NCBI GenBank assembly: GCA_944382965.1
Contig: CALWOA010000004.1
Coordinates: 1 to 64,000, forward strand
Source: an uncultured Oscillospiraceae bacterium
GTDB lineage: Bacteria > Bacillota > Clostridia > Oscillospirales > Oscillospiraceae
DNA: 64,000 nt
Reading direction: 5' to 3'
Part shown: positions 16,395 to 25,082 of the stretch, piece by piece
Position numbering within the stretch: the first letter of the stretch is position 1
Layout: every line of letters begins with the position of its first letter
Notes under the pieces: model-generated
What the model was told of the DNA's origin: nothing
What the model saw: only the letters and a program-made list of their open reading frames with translations
Databases searched by the model: none
Position numbers and translations under genes: made by a program

Positions 16395-17075
16395 ATGCGC
16401 TACGAAATCAAAGGCGGAAATTTTCCCGTTGTGGTGTGCAATCTGGAAAATGGTGAGCAGATGATCACAGAGAAAGGCTCCATGGTCTGGATGAGCCCAA
16501 ATATGCAGATGGAAACCCATGGCGGTGGACTAGGAAGAATGTTCTCCAAAGCTTTCTCCGGCGAAAGCATGTTCCAAAACACCTATACGGCCAAAGGCGG
16601 ACCCGGTATGATTGCGTTCGGTTCCAGCTTCCCTGGCCAGATTAAAGCAATCTCCATTGCGCCGGGCCAGGAAATGATTCTGCAAAAAAGTGCTTTCTTG
16701 GCTGCAGAGTCTGGTGTTAGCTTGTCTGTTCATTTTAACAAAAAATTGGGATCTGGTTTCTTCGGAGGCGAGGGTTTCATTATGCAAAGGCTCTCCGGAC
16801 AAGGCATGGCCTTTGTGGAAATAGACGGTGAGTTGGTGGAATATGAGTTAAAACCCGGCCAGCAAATTATCGTAGATACAGGAAACGTAGCAGGCTTTAC
16901 CCAGGGCGTCCAAATGGACATCCGACAGGTTCCCGGAGTCAAAAATATGCTGTTGGGCGGCGAAGGTCTATTCAACACCGTACTTACCGGCCCCGGTAGA
17001 GTGTGGCTGCAGACCATGCCGATTTGCAACGTTGCCGCTTCCATCCGTCCCTACATTCCCACCGGAAACGGCTGA
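16395..17075 (+). CDS. AIM24/TIGR00266 family protein
   Basis: A 226-residue protein of the AIM24 (TIGR00266) family, a single beta-rich domain of unknown biochemical role. Typical segments are FPVVVCNLENGEQMITEKGSM, GPGMIAFGSSFPGQI, LSGQGMAFVEIDGE, LKPGQQIIVDTGNVAGF and FNTVLTGPGRVWLQTMP. The ATG at 16395 has GGAGG upstream at good spacing; the open frame upstream to 16194 is not family-like. It is followed by a strong terminator. Confidence 0.85.
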   Translation: MRYEIKGGNFPVVVCNLENGEQMITEKGSMVWMSPNMQMETHGGGLGRMFSKAFSGESMFQNTYTAKGGPGMIAFGSSFPGQIKAISIAPGQEMILQKSAFLAAESGVSLSVHFNKKLGSGFFGGEGFIMQRLSGQGMAFVEIDGELVEYELKPGQQIIVDTGNVAGFTQGVQMDIRQVPGVKNMLLGGEGLFNTVLTGPGRVWLQTMPICNVAASIRPYIPTGNG

Positions 17076-17116
17076 TAATAAGCAGTGACGTGCTTGGTTG
17101 ATTATTTTTCCTATTG

Positions 17117-17154
17117 TTTCCCTGCCGACTTTTGGATTCGGCAGGGAAATTTCT
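17117..17154 (+). terminator. Terminator after the AIM24-family gene
   Basis: TTTCCCTGCCGA pairs perfectly with TCGGCAGGGAAA across a 9-nt loop and is followed by TTTCTT. Confidence 0.8.
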
Positions 17155-17238
17155 TATAGCTTCCCCCTGCAACCCTTCTCTCTGGGACGCTCCAATAAAT
17201 ACGTTTTTTGCAATCATTTCCAATTTTGGAAACCACTC

Positions 17239-17267
17239 TTGACAAACCTCCTTCCATATGCTATATT
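17239..17267 (+). promoter_or_regulatory. Promoter of the structured RNA / polyamine operon
   Basis: TTGACA (17239-17244) and TATATT (17262-17267) are separated by 17 nt. Transcription would start near 17274, a few bases before the first paired base of the RNA at 17279. Confidence 0.85.
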
Positions 17268-17278
17268 TCGCAGTAACC

Positions 17279-17505
17279 GCATAGAGTAATCTAGCGAGGA
17301 ATACTGGGACCACTCCTTAGGGAGTTGAGGCCATACGGACAGCCGGGTCCACTGCCGATTGGCGGCTTGACCGCCTTATTGATTGAGTTAGAAGCTCAAA
17401 TTTTATAAGTTGGTTACTTTATAACCGAAATGCGTCATGGCGCAGACTTGTGAAACGGTCAATAAAGAGTAGTAAAAGTATTTTGTTGCTATATAGACTC
17501 TATGT
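17279..17505 (+). ncRNA. Compact structured RNA of unknown family (about 227 nt)
   Basis: The ends pair: GCATAGAGT (17279-17287) with ACTCTATGT (17497-17505). The closing stem continues inward with AATACT/AGTATT. Inside are GGACC/GGTCC enclosing the hairpin ACTCC-TTAG-GGAGT, then GGCGG-CTTGA-CCGCC, TTGAG-N7-CTCAA, GGTTA-CTTTA-TAACC and TGCG-TCATGG-CGCA. TTGACCG (17367) can also pair with CGGTCAA (17456), which competes with the GGCGG hairpin. There is no plausible coding frame. I could not match T-box, SAM, ykkC, tmRNA, RNase P or SRP features. The raiA-motif class is a possibility I cannot confirm. It could be a free RNA or the 5' part of a long speA leader. Confidence 0.6.
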
Positions 17506-17608
17506 ACCATATTCCCCTGTTCCGGTGGTTCCCTTTTTTAGTTTAGAAGGGTGTCGGCTTTCCCCTGTTGGATTGTCGAAATATCGGAGATTTGGTTGTT
17601 GATTTTTT

Positions 17609-17640
17609 CGCAGACTGTGTTTTCGCAGTCTGCGTTTTTT
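17609..17640 (+). terminator. Terminator or attenuator just before speA
   Basis: CGCAGACTG pairs perfectly with CAGTCTGCG around an 8-nt loop, followed by six T. It ends 18 nt before the speA start codon and ahead of its GAGGTG. The 100 nt before it hold a weaker hairpin (CCCTT/AAGGG) and a repeated TTCCCCTGTT. Either it ends the structured RNA, or it attenuates the operon. Confidence 0.75.
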
Positions 17641-17658
17641 ATTAGCGAGGTGCTGGGT

Positions 17659-19128
17659 ATGAACAAAACATATAAGTTGGATCAGAGCAAAGCGCCGATT
17701 TTTGAAGCTCTGCAAACTTTCCGACAGATGCGTGTGGTTCCCTTTGATGTTCCCGGTCATAAACGGGGGCGAGGCAATCCTGAGCTGACAGCCTTCCTGG
17801 GTCAACAGTGCGTCAGCATTGATGTCAACAGTATGAAGCCGCTGGACAATCTCTGCCATCCCATTTCTGTGATTCGTCAGGCAGAAGAACTGGCTGCTGA
17901 TGCTTTCGGCGCTGCCCACGCCTTCCTCATGGTAGGAGGAACCACCAGCTCCGTCCAAAGCATGGTACTGTCCACCTGCAAGTATGGTGACAAAATCATT
18001 CTACCCCGGAATGTTCACCGCAGCGTCATCAACGCACTGGTTCTGTGCGGTGCCGTGCCTGTGTATGTCAATCCGGAAGTAGATCACCATCTGGGTATCT
18101 CTCTGGGCATGAAGCGGGAGCAAGTAGCAAAGGCCATTGCAGAAAATCCCGACGCTGTAGCGGTTTTAGTCAACAACCCAACCTATTATGGTATTTGCAG
18201 CGATCTGCGAGCCATCGTAAAAATGGCACACGATGCCGGAATGTTCTGCCTGGCAGATGAAGCCCACGGTACCCATTTTTATTTTGGAGAAAACATGCCG
18301 GTTTCTGCCATGGAAGCCGGTGCGGATATGGCTTCGGTTTCCATGCACAAAAGCGGCGGCAGTCTCACCCAGTCCAGTCTGCTGCTCATTGGCCCTAACA
18401 TTCAGGAAGGCCACGTTCGCAAAATCATCAACCTGACCCAAACCACTTCTGCCAGTTACCTGCTGATGTCCAGTCTGGATATCAGCCGCCGGAATCTGGC
18501 TCTGCGGGGCAAAGAAGTTTTCAAGCAGGTTGTTGCCATGGCAGAATACAGCCGGGAAGAAATCAATGCAGTAGGCGGCTACTATGCCTTTGGTCGGGAA
18601 CTGATAAACGGTGATTCCATTTACGATTTTGATCCCACCAAACTCAGCGTCCACACCCGGGACATTGGCCTTGCCGGAATTGAGGTATATGACCTGCTCC
18701 GGGACGAATATGACATCCAGATTGAATTTGGCGACATCGGCAATATTCTGGCTTACCTTTCCATTGGTGACCGTCCCCAGGAACTGGAACGTCTGGTCAG
18801 CGCACTGGCGGAAATTCGTCGTCGGTTTCAAAAGGACAGCAGCGGCCTGATGAGCCAGGAGTACATCGATCCGGAAGTGGTCACCAGCCCGCAGGAAGCA
18901 TTCTATGCAGATAAAATTAGCGTTCCTCTGGACGAAAGTGTGGGTAGAGTGTGCAGTGAATTCGTCATGTGTTACCCTCCCGGAATTCCCATTCTGGCAC
19001 CGGGCGAACGGATCACCGCTGAAATTCTGGATTACATCCGTTATGCCAAGGCAAAGGGCTGTTCCATGACCGGTCCGGAAGACCCGGAAATTGAACATAT
19101 CAACATATTAAAGCAGGAGGTATTGTGA
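17659..19128 (+). CDS. speA: Arginine decarboxylase (Orn/Lys/Arg decarboxylase, fold III)
   Basis: A 489-residue PLP enzyme of the Orn/Lys/Arg decarboxylase class I family, without the N-terminal wing domain. It has PFDVPGHKRGRG at the N terminus, VGGTTSSVQSM as the phosphate loop, DEAHGTHF, and the PLP lysine K231 in SMHKSGGSLTQSS. Arginine rather than lysine is the likely substrate because an agmatinase lies two genes on, which together give putrescine. The ATG at 17659 has GAGGTG 7 nt upstream. It is the first gene of a five-gene operon; speE follows with a 1-bp overlap. Confidence 0.88.
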   Translation: MNKTYKLDQSKAPIFEALQTFRQMRVVPFDVPGHKRGRGNPELTAFLGQQCVSIDVNSMKPLDNLCHPISVIRQAEELAADAFGAAHAFLMVGGTTSSVQSMVLSTCKYGDKIILPRNVHRSVINALVLCGAVPVYVNPEVDHHLGISLGMKREQVAKAIAENPDAVAVLVNNPTYYGICSDLRAIVKMAHDAGMFCLADEAHGTHFYFGENMPVSAMEAGADMASVSMHKSGGSLTQSSLLLIGPNIQEGHVRKIINLTQTTSASYLLMSSLDISRRNLALRGKEVFKQVVAMAEYSREEINAVGGYYAFGRELINGDSIYDFDPTKLSVHTRDIGLAGIEVYDLLRDEYDIQIEFGDIGNILAYLSIGDRPQELERLVSALAEIRRRFQKDSSGLMSQEYIDPEVVTSPQEAFYADKISVPLDESVGRVCSEFVMCYPPGIPILAPGERITAEILDYIRYAKAKGCSMTGPEDPEIEHINILKQEVL

Positions 19129-19979
19129 TGGAACTATGGTTCAGTGAATTTCATACCCCTGATGTCAAACACAGCATCCGGGTAGATCGGCACCTGTATT
19201 CTCAGAAAAGCGAATATCAGCAAATTGACATTTACGACACCCCGGAATTTGGACGAGTTCTGACCCTGGACGGAAATGTCATGCTGACGGAGCGGGATGA
19301 ATTTATTTACGATGAAATGATTACCCACGTCCCCATGGCCGTTCATCCCAACGTCCAGGACGTACTGGTCATCGGCGCTGGCGACGGCGGCGTTGTCCGG
19401 GAGCTGGCAAGATATAACTGCATCCGCTCCATTGATTTGGTGGAGATGGACGCTCAAGTGGTGGAAGCCTGCCGGCAATATCTGCCGGAAAACGCCTGCC
19501 GGCTGGACGATGAGCGGGTACATATCTACTTCGACAACGCCCTGCGTTTCATTCGCCGCCGGAAAGCCCAATACGATTTGATTATTGTGGACTCAACCGA
19601 CCCCTTTGGCCCTTCCGAAGGGTATTTTACCAAAGAATTCTACGGAATTTGCTACAATGCGTTGCGGGACGACGGCATTCTGGTGAATCAGCAAGGCAGC
19701 CCCTTCTACCGGCACGACGCGGAGGCCATGCAGCGAAGCCACAAGCGAATCGTCAGCACCTTCCCCATCAGCCGGGTTTACCAGGCCCATATCCCCACCT
19801 ATGCTGCCGGTTACTGGCTGTTTGGCTTTGCCAGCAAAAAGTACCACCCCATTGACGACTTTGACCGGGAAAAGTGGCTTTCCCTGCATCTGGAAACCCA
19901 GTACTACACCGTGCGGCTCCACTGCGGTGCCTTTTTCCTGCCCGCTTTCCTGGAAAAAATGCTGGAGGAAGTTGAATAA
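19128..19979 (+). CDS. speE: Spermidine synthase (aminopropyltransferase)
   Basis: A 283-residue aminopropyltransferase that moves the aminopropyl group of decarboxylated SAM onto putrescine or another amine. Visible are MELWFSEFH at the start, LTLDGNVMLTERDEFIYDEM, the nucleotide motif VIGAGDGGVVRELARY, and IIVDSTDPFGPSEGYF with the catalytic Asp. The ATG overlaps the speA stop by 1 bp (TGATG), with AGGAGG 7 nt upstream. The required SAM decarboxylase (speD) is not in the window, which is odd because this operon also encodes the SAM-independent route. Confidence 0.9.
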   Translation: MELWFSEFHTPDVKHSIRVDRHLYSQKSEYQQIDIYDTPEFGRVLTLDGNVMLTERDEFIYDEMITHVPMAVHPNVQDVLVIGAGDGGVVRELARYNCIRSIDLVEMDAQVVEACRQYLPENACRLDDERVHIYFDNALRFIRRRKAQYDLIIVDSTDPFGPSEGYFTKEFYGICYNALRDDGILVNQQGSPFYRHDAEAMQRSHKRIVSTFPISRVYQAHIPTYAAGYWLFGFASKKYHPIDDFDREKWLSLHLETQYYTVRLHCGAFFLPAFLEKMLEEVE

Positions 19980-19981
19980 CC

Positions 19982-20839
19982 ATGGGACCTAACATTGAAA
20001 CCTTTATTGGCTGCGACGGAACTTACGAGGAATCCCGTATTGTTCTGTTTGGCGCCCCCTTTGATTCCACTACCAGTTTCCGTCCCGGCGCTCGTTTCGG
20101 ATCTTCCGCCATGCGCCATGAAAGCTTTGGATTGGAAACCTACAGCCCCTATCAGGACAAAGACCTGACAGATTATGCAGTCTTTGACAGCGGCGATCTG
20201 GAGCTGTGTTTCGGAAGTGCGGAAATGGCCCTGGCTGACATTGAAAATCGGGCAGCTGAAATTCTGTCCGACGGGAAACTTCCTCTGCTGATGGGCGGAG
20301 AACATCTGGTGACTCTTGGCGCCGTTCGGGCAGTAGCCAAGCACTTTCCCAATCTGCACATCATCCACTTTGATGCCCACGCAGACCTGCGCAATGACTA
20401 TCTGGGAGCAGAGTTGAGCCATGCCTGCGTCATCCGCCGGTGTCATGATCTGCTGGGAGATGGGCGGATTCATCAGTTCTGCATCCGCAGCGGTGACCGA
20501 GAGGAATTCCAATTTGCCAAGAAACATACCAACTTTCACCCCTTCGGGTTTGATGGTCTGGAGGAACTGATCAATCAGCTTGTCAAATACCAAGCGCCGG
20601 TTTACCTGACCATTGACCTGGATTGTCTGGACCCTTCCCTGTTCCCCGGTACGGGTACTCCGGAAGCCGGAGGCGTGACCTTCCCCCAACTGCTGGATGC
20701 TATTTTCATGGTCTGCCGGACAAATGTTGTGGCAGCCGATGTAAATGAGTTGGCCCCCATGTTGGATACCAGCGGCGTTTCCACCGCCACCGCCTGCAAG
20801 GTGCTGCGGGAACTGCTGCTTGCCCTACAGAATCAATAA
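19982..20839 (+). CDS. speB: Agmatinase
   Basis: A 285-residue ureohydrolase that converts agmatine to putrescine and urea. The binuclear manganese motifs are present: GGEHLVTLG, HFDAHADLR and TIDLDCLDPSLFPGTGTPE. AADVNELAPMLD is near the end. It starts 2 bp after the speE stop. Completing SpeA, it makes putrescine from arginine by the agmatine route. Confidence 0.93.
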   Translation: MGPNIETFIGCDGTYEESRIVLFGAPFDSTTSFRPGARFGSSAMRHESFGLETYSPYQDKDLTDYAVFDSGDLELCFGSAEMALADIENRAAEILSDGKLPLLMGGEHLVTLGAVRAVAKHFPNLHIIHFDAHADLRNDYLGAELSHACVIRRCHDLLGDGRIHQFCIRSGDREEFQFAKKHTNFHPFGFDGLEELINQLVKYQAPVYLTIDLDCLDPSLFPGTGTPEAGGVTFPQLLDAIFMVCRTNVVAADVNELAPMLDTSGVSTATACKVLRELLLALQNQ

Positions 20840-20857
20840 AAAGGAGAGACGTAATTT

Positions 20858-22117
20858 ATGAGCAAAGTATTGGTTATTGGCTGCGGCGGCGTGGCCTCCG
20901 TAGCAATCCGCAAGTGCTGCCAGGTCAGTGAGGTATTCACCGAACTGTGCATAGCCAGCCGTACCAAATCGAAATGTGATGCATTGGCCTCTGAACTGGC
21001 CGGTAAAACCGCAACCAAAGTCACCACAGCACAGGTAGATGCGGACGATGTGAACCAGGTGATTGACCTGATCCGTTCCTATCAGCCGGATCTGGTAATG
21101 AACATTGCCCTGCCCTATCAGGATCTGACCATCATGGATGCCTGCCTTGCCTGCGGCGTTAACTACATGGACACCGCCAACTACGAGCCGGAGGATATTG
21201 AAGAGCCCACCTGGCGTGCCGCCTATGACAAGCGCTGCAAGGAAAAAGGCTTCTCTGCCTACTTTGACTACAGCTGGCAGTGGGCTTACCGGGAGAAGTT
21301 TGAAAAGGCCGGTCTGACTGCTCTGCTGGGCTGCGGCTTTGATCCCGGTGTTACCCAGGCCTACTGCGCCTATGCCAAGAAGCACGAATTTGACACCATC
21401 GACACCATCGACATTCTGGACTGCAACGGCGGTGACCACGGCTATCCCTTTGCCACCAATTTTAACCCTGAGGTCAATCTCCGGGAAGTTTCCGCTCCCG
21501 GCAGTTACTGGGAAGATGGACACTGGGTAGAAATTCCTGCCATGAGCATCAAGCGGGAGTATGAATTTGACCAGGTCGGCCACAAGGATATGTACCTGCT
21601 CCACCATGAGGAAATCGAGTCCCTGGCAGAAAACATCCCGGAAGTCAAGCGTATCCGTTTCTTCATGACCTTTGGTCAGAGCTACCTGACCCACATGAAG
21701 TGTCTGGAAAATGTGGGCATGCTGTCCACCACCCCCGTGGAATTTGAAGGCCAGCAGATTGTTCCTATCAAATTCCTGAAAGCCCTGCTGCCCGATCCTG
21801 CCAGCCTTGGCCCCCGCACCCACGGTAAGACCAACATCGGCTGCATCTTCACCGGTAAGAAGGACGGAAAGGAAAAGACCTACTACATCTACAATGTCTG
21901 TGACCATCAGGAATGCTACAAGGAAGTGGCCAGCCAGGCCATCAGCTACACTACTGGTGTGCCTGCCATGTGCGGCGCTCTGATGCTGCTCACTGGCAAA
22001 TGGACCCAGACTGGCGTACACACTGTGGAAGAGTTTGATCCGGATCCGTTCCTGGACGCTCTGGATCGTTATGGTCTTCCCCGCAGCGAAAGCCATAACC
22101 CGGTGCTGGTAGACTGA
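20858..22117 (+). CDS. Carboxynorspermidine/carboxyspermidine dehydrogenase (saccharopine dehydrogenase family)
   Basis: A 419-residue enzyme of the saccharopine dehydrogenase fold. The NADPH motif VIGCGGVASVAIRKC is at the N terminus, followed by ALPYQDLTIMDACLACGVNYMDTANYE and GLTALLGCGFDPGVTQAY. In the CASDH pathway it condenses aspartate semialdehyde with a diamine (putrescine or diaminopropane) to give carboxyspermidine or carboxynorspermidine. Co-location with nspC, whose start overlaps its stop by 1 bp, supports this over lysine metabolism. AAGGAG precedes the ATG. Confidence 0.9.
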   Translation: MSKVLVIGCGGVASVAIRKCCQVSEVFTELCIASRTKSKCDALASELAGKTATKVTTAQVDADDVNQVIDLIRSYQPDLVMNIALPYQDLTIMDACLACGVNYMDTANYEPEDIEEPTWRAAYDKRCKEKGFSAYFDYSWQWAYREKFEKAGLTALLGCGFDPGVTQAYCAYAKKHEFDTIDTIDILDCNGGDHGYPFATNFNPEVNLREVSAPGSYWEDGHWVEIPAMSIKREYEFDQVGHKDMYLLHHEEIESLAENIPEVKRIRFFMTFGQSYLTHMKCLENVGMLSTTPVEFEGQQIVPIKFLKALLPDPASLGPRTHGKTNIGCIFTGKKDGKEKTYYIYNVCDHQECYKEVASQAISYTTGVPAMCGALMLLTGKWTQTGVHTVEEFDPDPFLDALDRYGLPRSESHNPVLVD

Positions 22118-23319
22118 TGGCATACCTAGATTGCAGCGCAGCCCCCTTCCGGGGGCTGTCGCCTTATCAGATTCCCTCTCTGTTTTCCTCCCTTCCTACC
22201 CCCTGTTACGTCATCGACGAGGCCCGGCTGGAAACAAATGCTGCCTGTTTGGCCACTCTTGCGGAGCGTACCGGATGCAAGATTCTGTTGGCGCAAAAGG
22301 CTTTTTCCAATTACGATTTCTACCCCTTACTTTCCCGGTATTTAGCCGGTACCGAAGCCAGCGGCCTGTATGAAGCCCGGCTGGGCAGAGAAGAAATGGG
22401 TGATCGGGAAGTACATGTATTTTGCGGTGCCTACCGGGAGGAAGAATTTTCTGAGCTTCTGAACTATGCCGATCACATCGTGTTCAACTCCATTCACCAG
22501 CTGGAAAAATTCGGTCCCCTGGCAAAAGGGAAAAGCCTTGGCCTGCGCATCAATCCAGAATACTCCACCCAGGAAGGACACGCCATCTACGATCCTTGCT
22601 CTCCCGGCAGCCGCCTTGGTGTTACCAGAGAGGTCTGGGATCTGGAAATGACAGAAGACCTGCTTTGCCTTCTAGATGGGCTGCACTTTCACACCCTTTG
22701 TGAGCAAAATTCCGATGACCTTGTGAAAACTTTGGAAGCAGTGGAAGCCAAATTTGGTGACGTTTTGCCCCGGTTGAAATGGCTGAACATGGGCGGCGGG
22801 CACCATATTACCCGGGATGACTACGATTTGGCCGGTCTGGAACAGGCCATTTCCCACGCGCAAACCACATGGGGCGTGCAAGTCTATCTGGAGCCAGGAG
22901 AAGCGGTTGCACTGAACGCCGGATATTTGGTGAGCCGAGTTTTGGACGTGGTGGAAAGTAGCGGCATTCGCATTGCCATTTTGGATGCCAGCGCCGCCTG
23001 TCACATGCCGGACGTTCTGGAAATGCCCTATCAGCCTCCAATTTATCAGGCAAGCAAAGACCCTTCTCATGGGATTTTCTTCCGTCTTGCTGGTCCAACC
23101 TGCCTTGCTGGGGATGTCATTGGAGATTACGCTTTCCCCTGCGAACTGACAGAAGGAGATCTTCTGGTTTTTGGTGATATGGCAATTTATACCACATGTA
23201 AAAATAATACCTTCAACGGCATGCCTCTGCCAGATATCTGGCGCATGGACAAAAACGGTGCCTTTACCAAACTGACCAGCTTTGGCTATCAGGATTTTAA
23301 AATGCGGCTGGGAAAATGA
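22117..23319 (+). CDS. nspC: Carboxynorspermidine decarboxylase
   Basis: A 400-residue PLP decarboxylase of the alanine-racemase fold, NspC family, which decarboxylates carboxyspermidine or carboxynorspermidine to the triamine. The PLP lysine is K61 in LAQKAFSNYDF. GLRINPEYS, LNMGGGHH, EPGEAVALNAG and the C-terminal LAGPTCLAGDVIGDYAF (with the active-site Cys) are present. Start overlaps the dehydrogenase stop (TGATGG). It is the last gene of the polyamine operon; 64 bp separate it from the cupin gene. Confidence 0.93.
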   Translation: MAYLDCSAAPFRGLSPYQIPSLFSSLPTPCYVIDEARLETNAACLATLAERTGCKILLAQKAFSNYDFYPLLSRYLAGTEASGLYEARLGREEMGDREVHVFCGAYREEEFSELLNYADHIVFNSIHQLEKFGPLAKGKSLGLRINPEYSTQEGHAIYDPCSPGSRLGVTREVWDLEMTEDLLCLLDGLHFHTLCEQNSDDLVKTLEAVEAKFGDVLPRLKWLNMGGGHHITRDDYDLAGLEQAISHAQTTWGVQVYLEPGEAVALNAGYLVSRVLDVVESSGIRIAILDASAACHMPDVLEMPYQPPIYQASKDPSHGIFFRLAGPTCLAGDVIGDYAFPCELTEGDLLVFGDMAIYTTCKNNTFNGMPLPDIWRMDKNGAFTKLTSFGYQDFKMRLGK

Positions 23320-23383
23320 CACTGCTATTTCCGCACATCTCTAATAAGCACAGCATATACTGACTTTGTAGGAGGTGACGCGG

Positions 23384-23824
23384 ATGAACCGAAACGGATG
23401 CGGCCCATCCGGGTGCAGACCAGTAACGGATTTCGGCAAGAATCCTTTGGCTCTGGACATACACCAGGCAGCCAATCGTAACCAGAACTTCCGCACAGCC
23501 CTATGGACCGGAGAACACTTACAAGTAACTTTGATGTGCATTCCGGTAGGGGAAGAAATTGGGCTGGAAATGCACGACAACTTGGATCAGTTGCTTCGGA
23601 TTGAGGAAGGATGCGCTCTGATTCAAATGGGTAAAAACCAACACACTCTGTCCTTTCAGCGGCGGGCTTGTGCAGGCCATGCCATTGTGATTCCAGCATG
23701 CACCTGGCACAATATAAAAAATATCGGTTCCAAGCCATTAAAGCTATTCTCTGTCTACGCTCCGCCCCAGCATCCCTTTGGGACGGTGCACACAACGAAG
23801 CAGGAATCACTGCTTTATGAATAA
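23384..23824 (+). CDS. Cupin-domain protein
   Basis: A 146-residue single-domain cupin. Motif 1 is VGEEIGLEMHDNLDQLLRIEEG, with His and Glu as metal ligands, and motif 2 is HAIVIPACTWHNIKNIGSKPLKLFSVYAPPQHP. The N-terminal 25 residues contain a Cys/Gly-rich stretch (NRNGCGPSGCRPVTDF). Related proteins are often annotated as mannose-6-phosphate isomerase-like, but no such activity can be claimed. The ATG at 23384 has GGAGGTG 6 nt upstream. Its own terminator follows. Confidence 0.8.
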   Translation: MNRNGCGPSGCRPVTDFGKNPLALDIHQAANRNQNFRTALWTGEHLQVTLMCIPVGEEIGLEMHDNLDQLLRIEEGCALIQMGKNQHTLSFQRRACAGHAIVIPACTWHNIKNIGSKPLKLFSVYAPPQHPFGTVHTTKQESLLYE

Positions 23825-23830
23825 GCCCAA

Positions 23831-23879
23831 AACTGCCATTGCAGCAAGCCCGAAAAGTTAGCTGCAATGGCAGTTTTCT
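23831..23879 (+). terminator. Terminator after the cupin gene
   Basis: AACTGCCATTGCAGC pairs perfectly over 15 bp with GCTGCAATGGCAGTT across a 15-nt loop, then TTCTG. Confidence 0.75.
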
Positions 23880-23951
23880 GTTTCCTAACTTGTATGAAAT
23901 CCGGGCATTTTCGGCTATACTTTGGTATTCCCCAATCCAGGAGGCAGAAGC

Positions 23952-24776
23952 ATGGGCAAACCATATTTTGAAGGATGGTATTTTAAACACCAAAAAGGTG
24001 AGGACATTATCGCATTTATCCCCGGTCGGGCAGAAAGCGGTGCCTTCGTACAAATGATTTCTCCCCTGGGTTCTCGCTTTTTTGCGATGCCGGAGCTTGT
24101 CCAGCAGGACGGCTTCATTCGGGTAGGAAACTGTGTTTTTTCTTCTTCCGGATGCAAAGTGGATTTGCCCGGTATTCATGGAGAAATTACCTATGGGACA
24201 TTAACTCCCCTGGTTTCCGACATTATGGGGCCATTTCGTTTCTTTCCTATGGAATGCCGCCATGGCGTCATCAGCATGGGACATTCTCTATATGGCTCCA
24301 TTTGTCTGGATAGGCAGATGCACCATTTTGACGGAGGCATGGGGTATATCGAAAAAGACAGCGGCACATCCTTTCCCAGTGCCTACCAGTGGGTACAATG
24401 CAACGATTTCCCACTTCCCTGCTCCATTATGGTCTCCATTGCCCGGGTTCCCTTTTATGGCATTCGGTTTCGTGGCTGTATCTGCGTTATCGTACTGGGA
24501 AAAAAGTGCTATCGATTTGCCACGTATGATGGTGTGCGAATTTTGGCAGCAGACAGCAAGCACATCCGTCTGGCTCAAGGTCAGTCCCTGCTGGAAATTG
24601 ACCTGAAGCCATCGTCTTTCGCCCACCCACTTTACGCACCGAAACTCGGTCAGATGTCTTACACCATCCGAGAATGCTGCAGTGCAGAGATCCAGGTACG
24701 TCTCTGGGATAAGGGCATTCTGGTACTGGATACCGCCAGCAAACACGCCACCTGTGAATTTGTTAGACATAATTAG
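23952..24776 (+). CDS. Tocopherol cyclase-like / AttH-like lipocalin-type protein
   Basis: A 274-residue protein starting MGKPYFEGWYFKHQKGEDIIAFIPG. The YFEGWYFK box is typical of the tocopherol-cyclase-like family, a two-lipocalin fold found in Clostridia with unknown function. Other family-like parts are FPMECRHGVISMGHSLYG, GGMGYIEKDSGTSFPSAYQWVQCNDF and LPCSIMVSIARVPFYGIRFRGC. The ATG at 23952 has AGGAGG 7 nt upstream. No signal peptide. Plant-type tocopherol synthesis is not implied. Confidence 0.75.
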   Translation: MGKPYFEGWYFKHQKGEDIIAFIPGRAESGAFVQMISPLGSRFFAMPELVQQDGFIRVGNCVFSSSGCKVDLPGIHGEITYGTLTPLVSDIMGPFRFFPMECRHGVISMGHSLYGSICLDRQMHHFDGGMGYIEKDSGTSFPSAYQWVQCNDFPLPCSIMVSIARVPFYGIRFRGCICVIVLGKKCYRFATYDGVRILAADSKHIRLAQGQSLLEIDLKPSSFAHPLYAPKLGQMSYTIRECCSAEIQVRLWDKGILVLDTASKHATCEFVRHN

Positions 24777-25082
24777 ACCAGGCAATTGCGACCTGAACAA
24801 TCCACAGAGTGTCACTTGATACCCGGAGTATCTGCACGAAAAGCAGACACACAGGAAACCGTTCCCCCAATCGAAGTATCCCAAGCGGAAACCATCCCCC
24901 AGCACCGATCCAAATCCGACAGAATCGACCCTTTCGTGAACAAAAGCCACAGAGCCGTCCTCTGAGGATTTGCCGATGGCAGAAACCGGAATGCCGATAG
25001 CACCGCAGTTATGTTCATAGACAGCACCCAAAACAGCATTATGTTGTTTGATTATGCGGCACAAGCAAGACGATCAAACAAA
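24777..25082. other. Non-coding or decayed stretch, no gene recognised
   Basis: About 300 bp between the tocopherol-cyclase-like gene and a small membrane protein gene. Short frames are broken by stops on both strands and none has a ribosome site. Given the broken integrative-element gene nearby, this may be decayed accessory DNA, but no fragment is recognisable. Confidence 0.4.

Noticed and set aside
17279..17640. tmRNA, RNase P RNA, T-box or guanidine (ykkC) riboswitch
   Set aside because: No tRNA-like T-loop with CCA, no GAGGAAAGTCC, no TGGNACCGCG, and no ACGR/ykkC core could be found.
24288..25064. Open frame of 258 codons on the minus strand across the tocopherol-cyclase-like gene
   Set aside because: It overlaps a gene with the YFEGWYFK signature and a perfect ribosome site; no family-like sequence in the minus frame.
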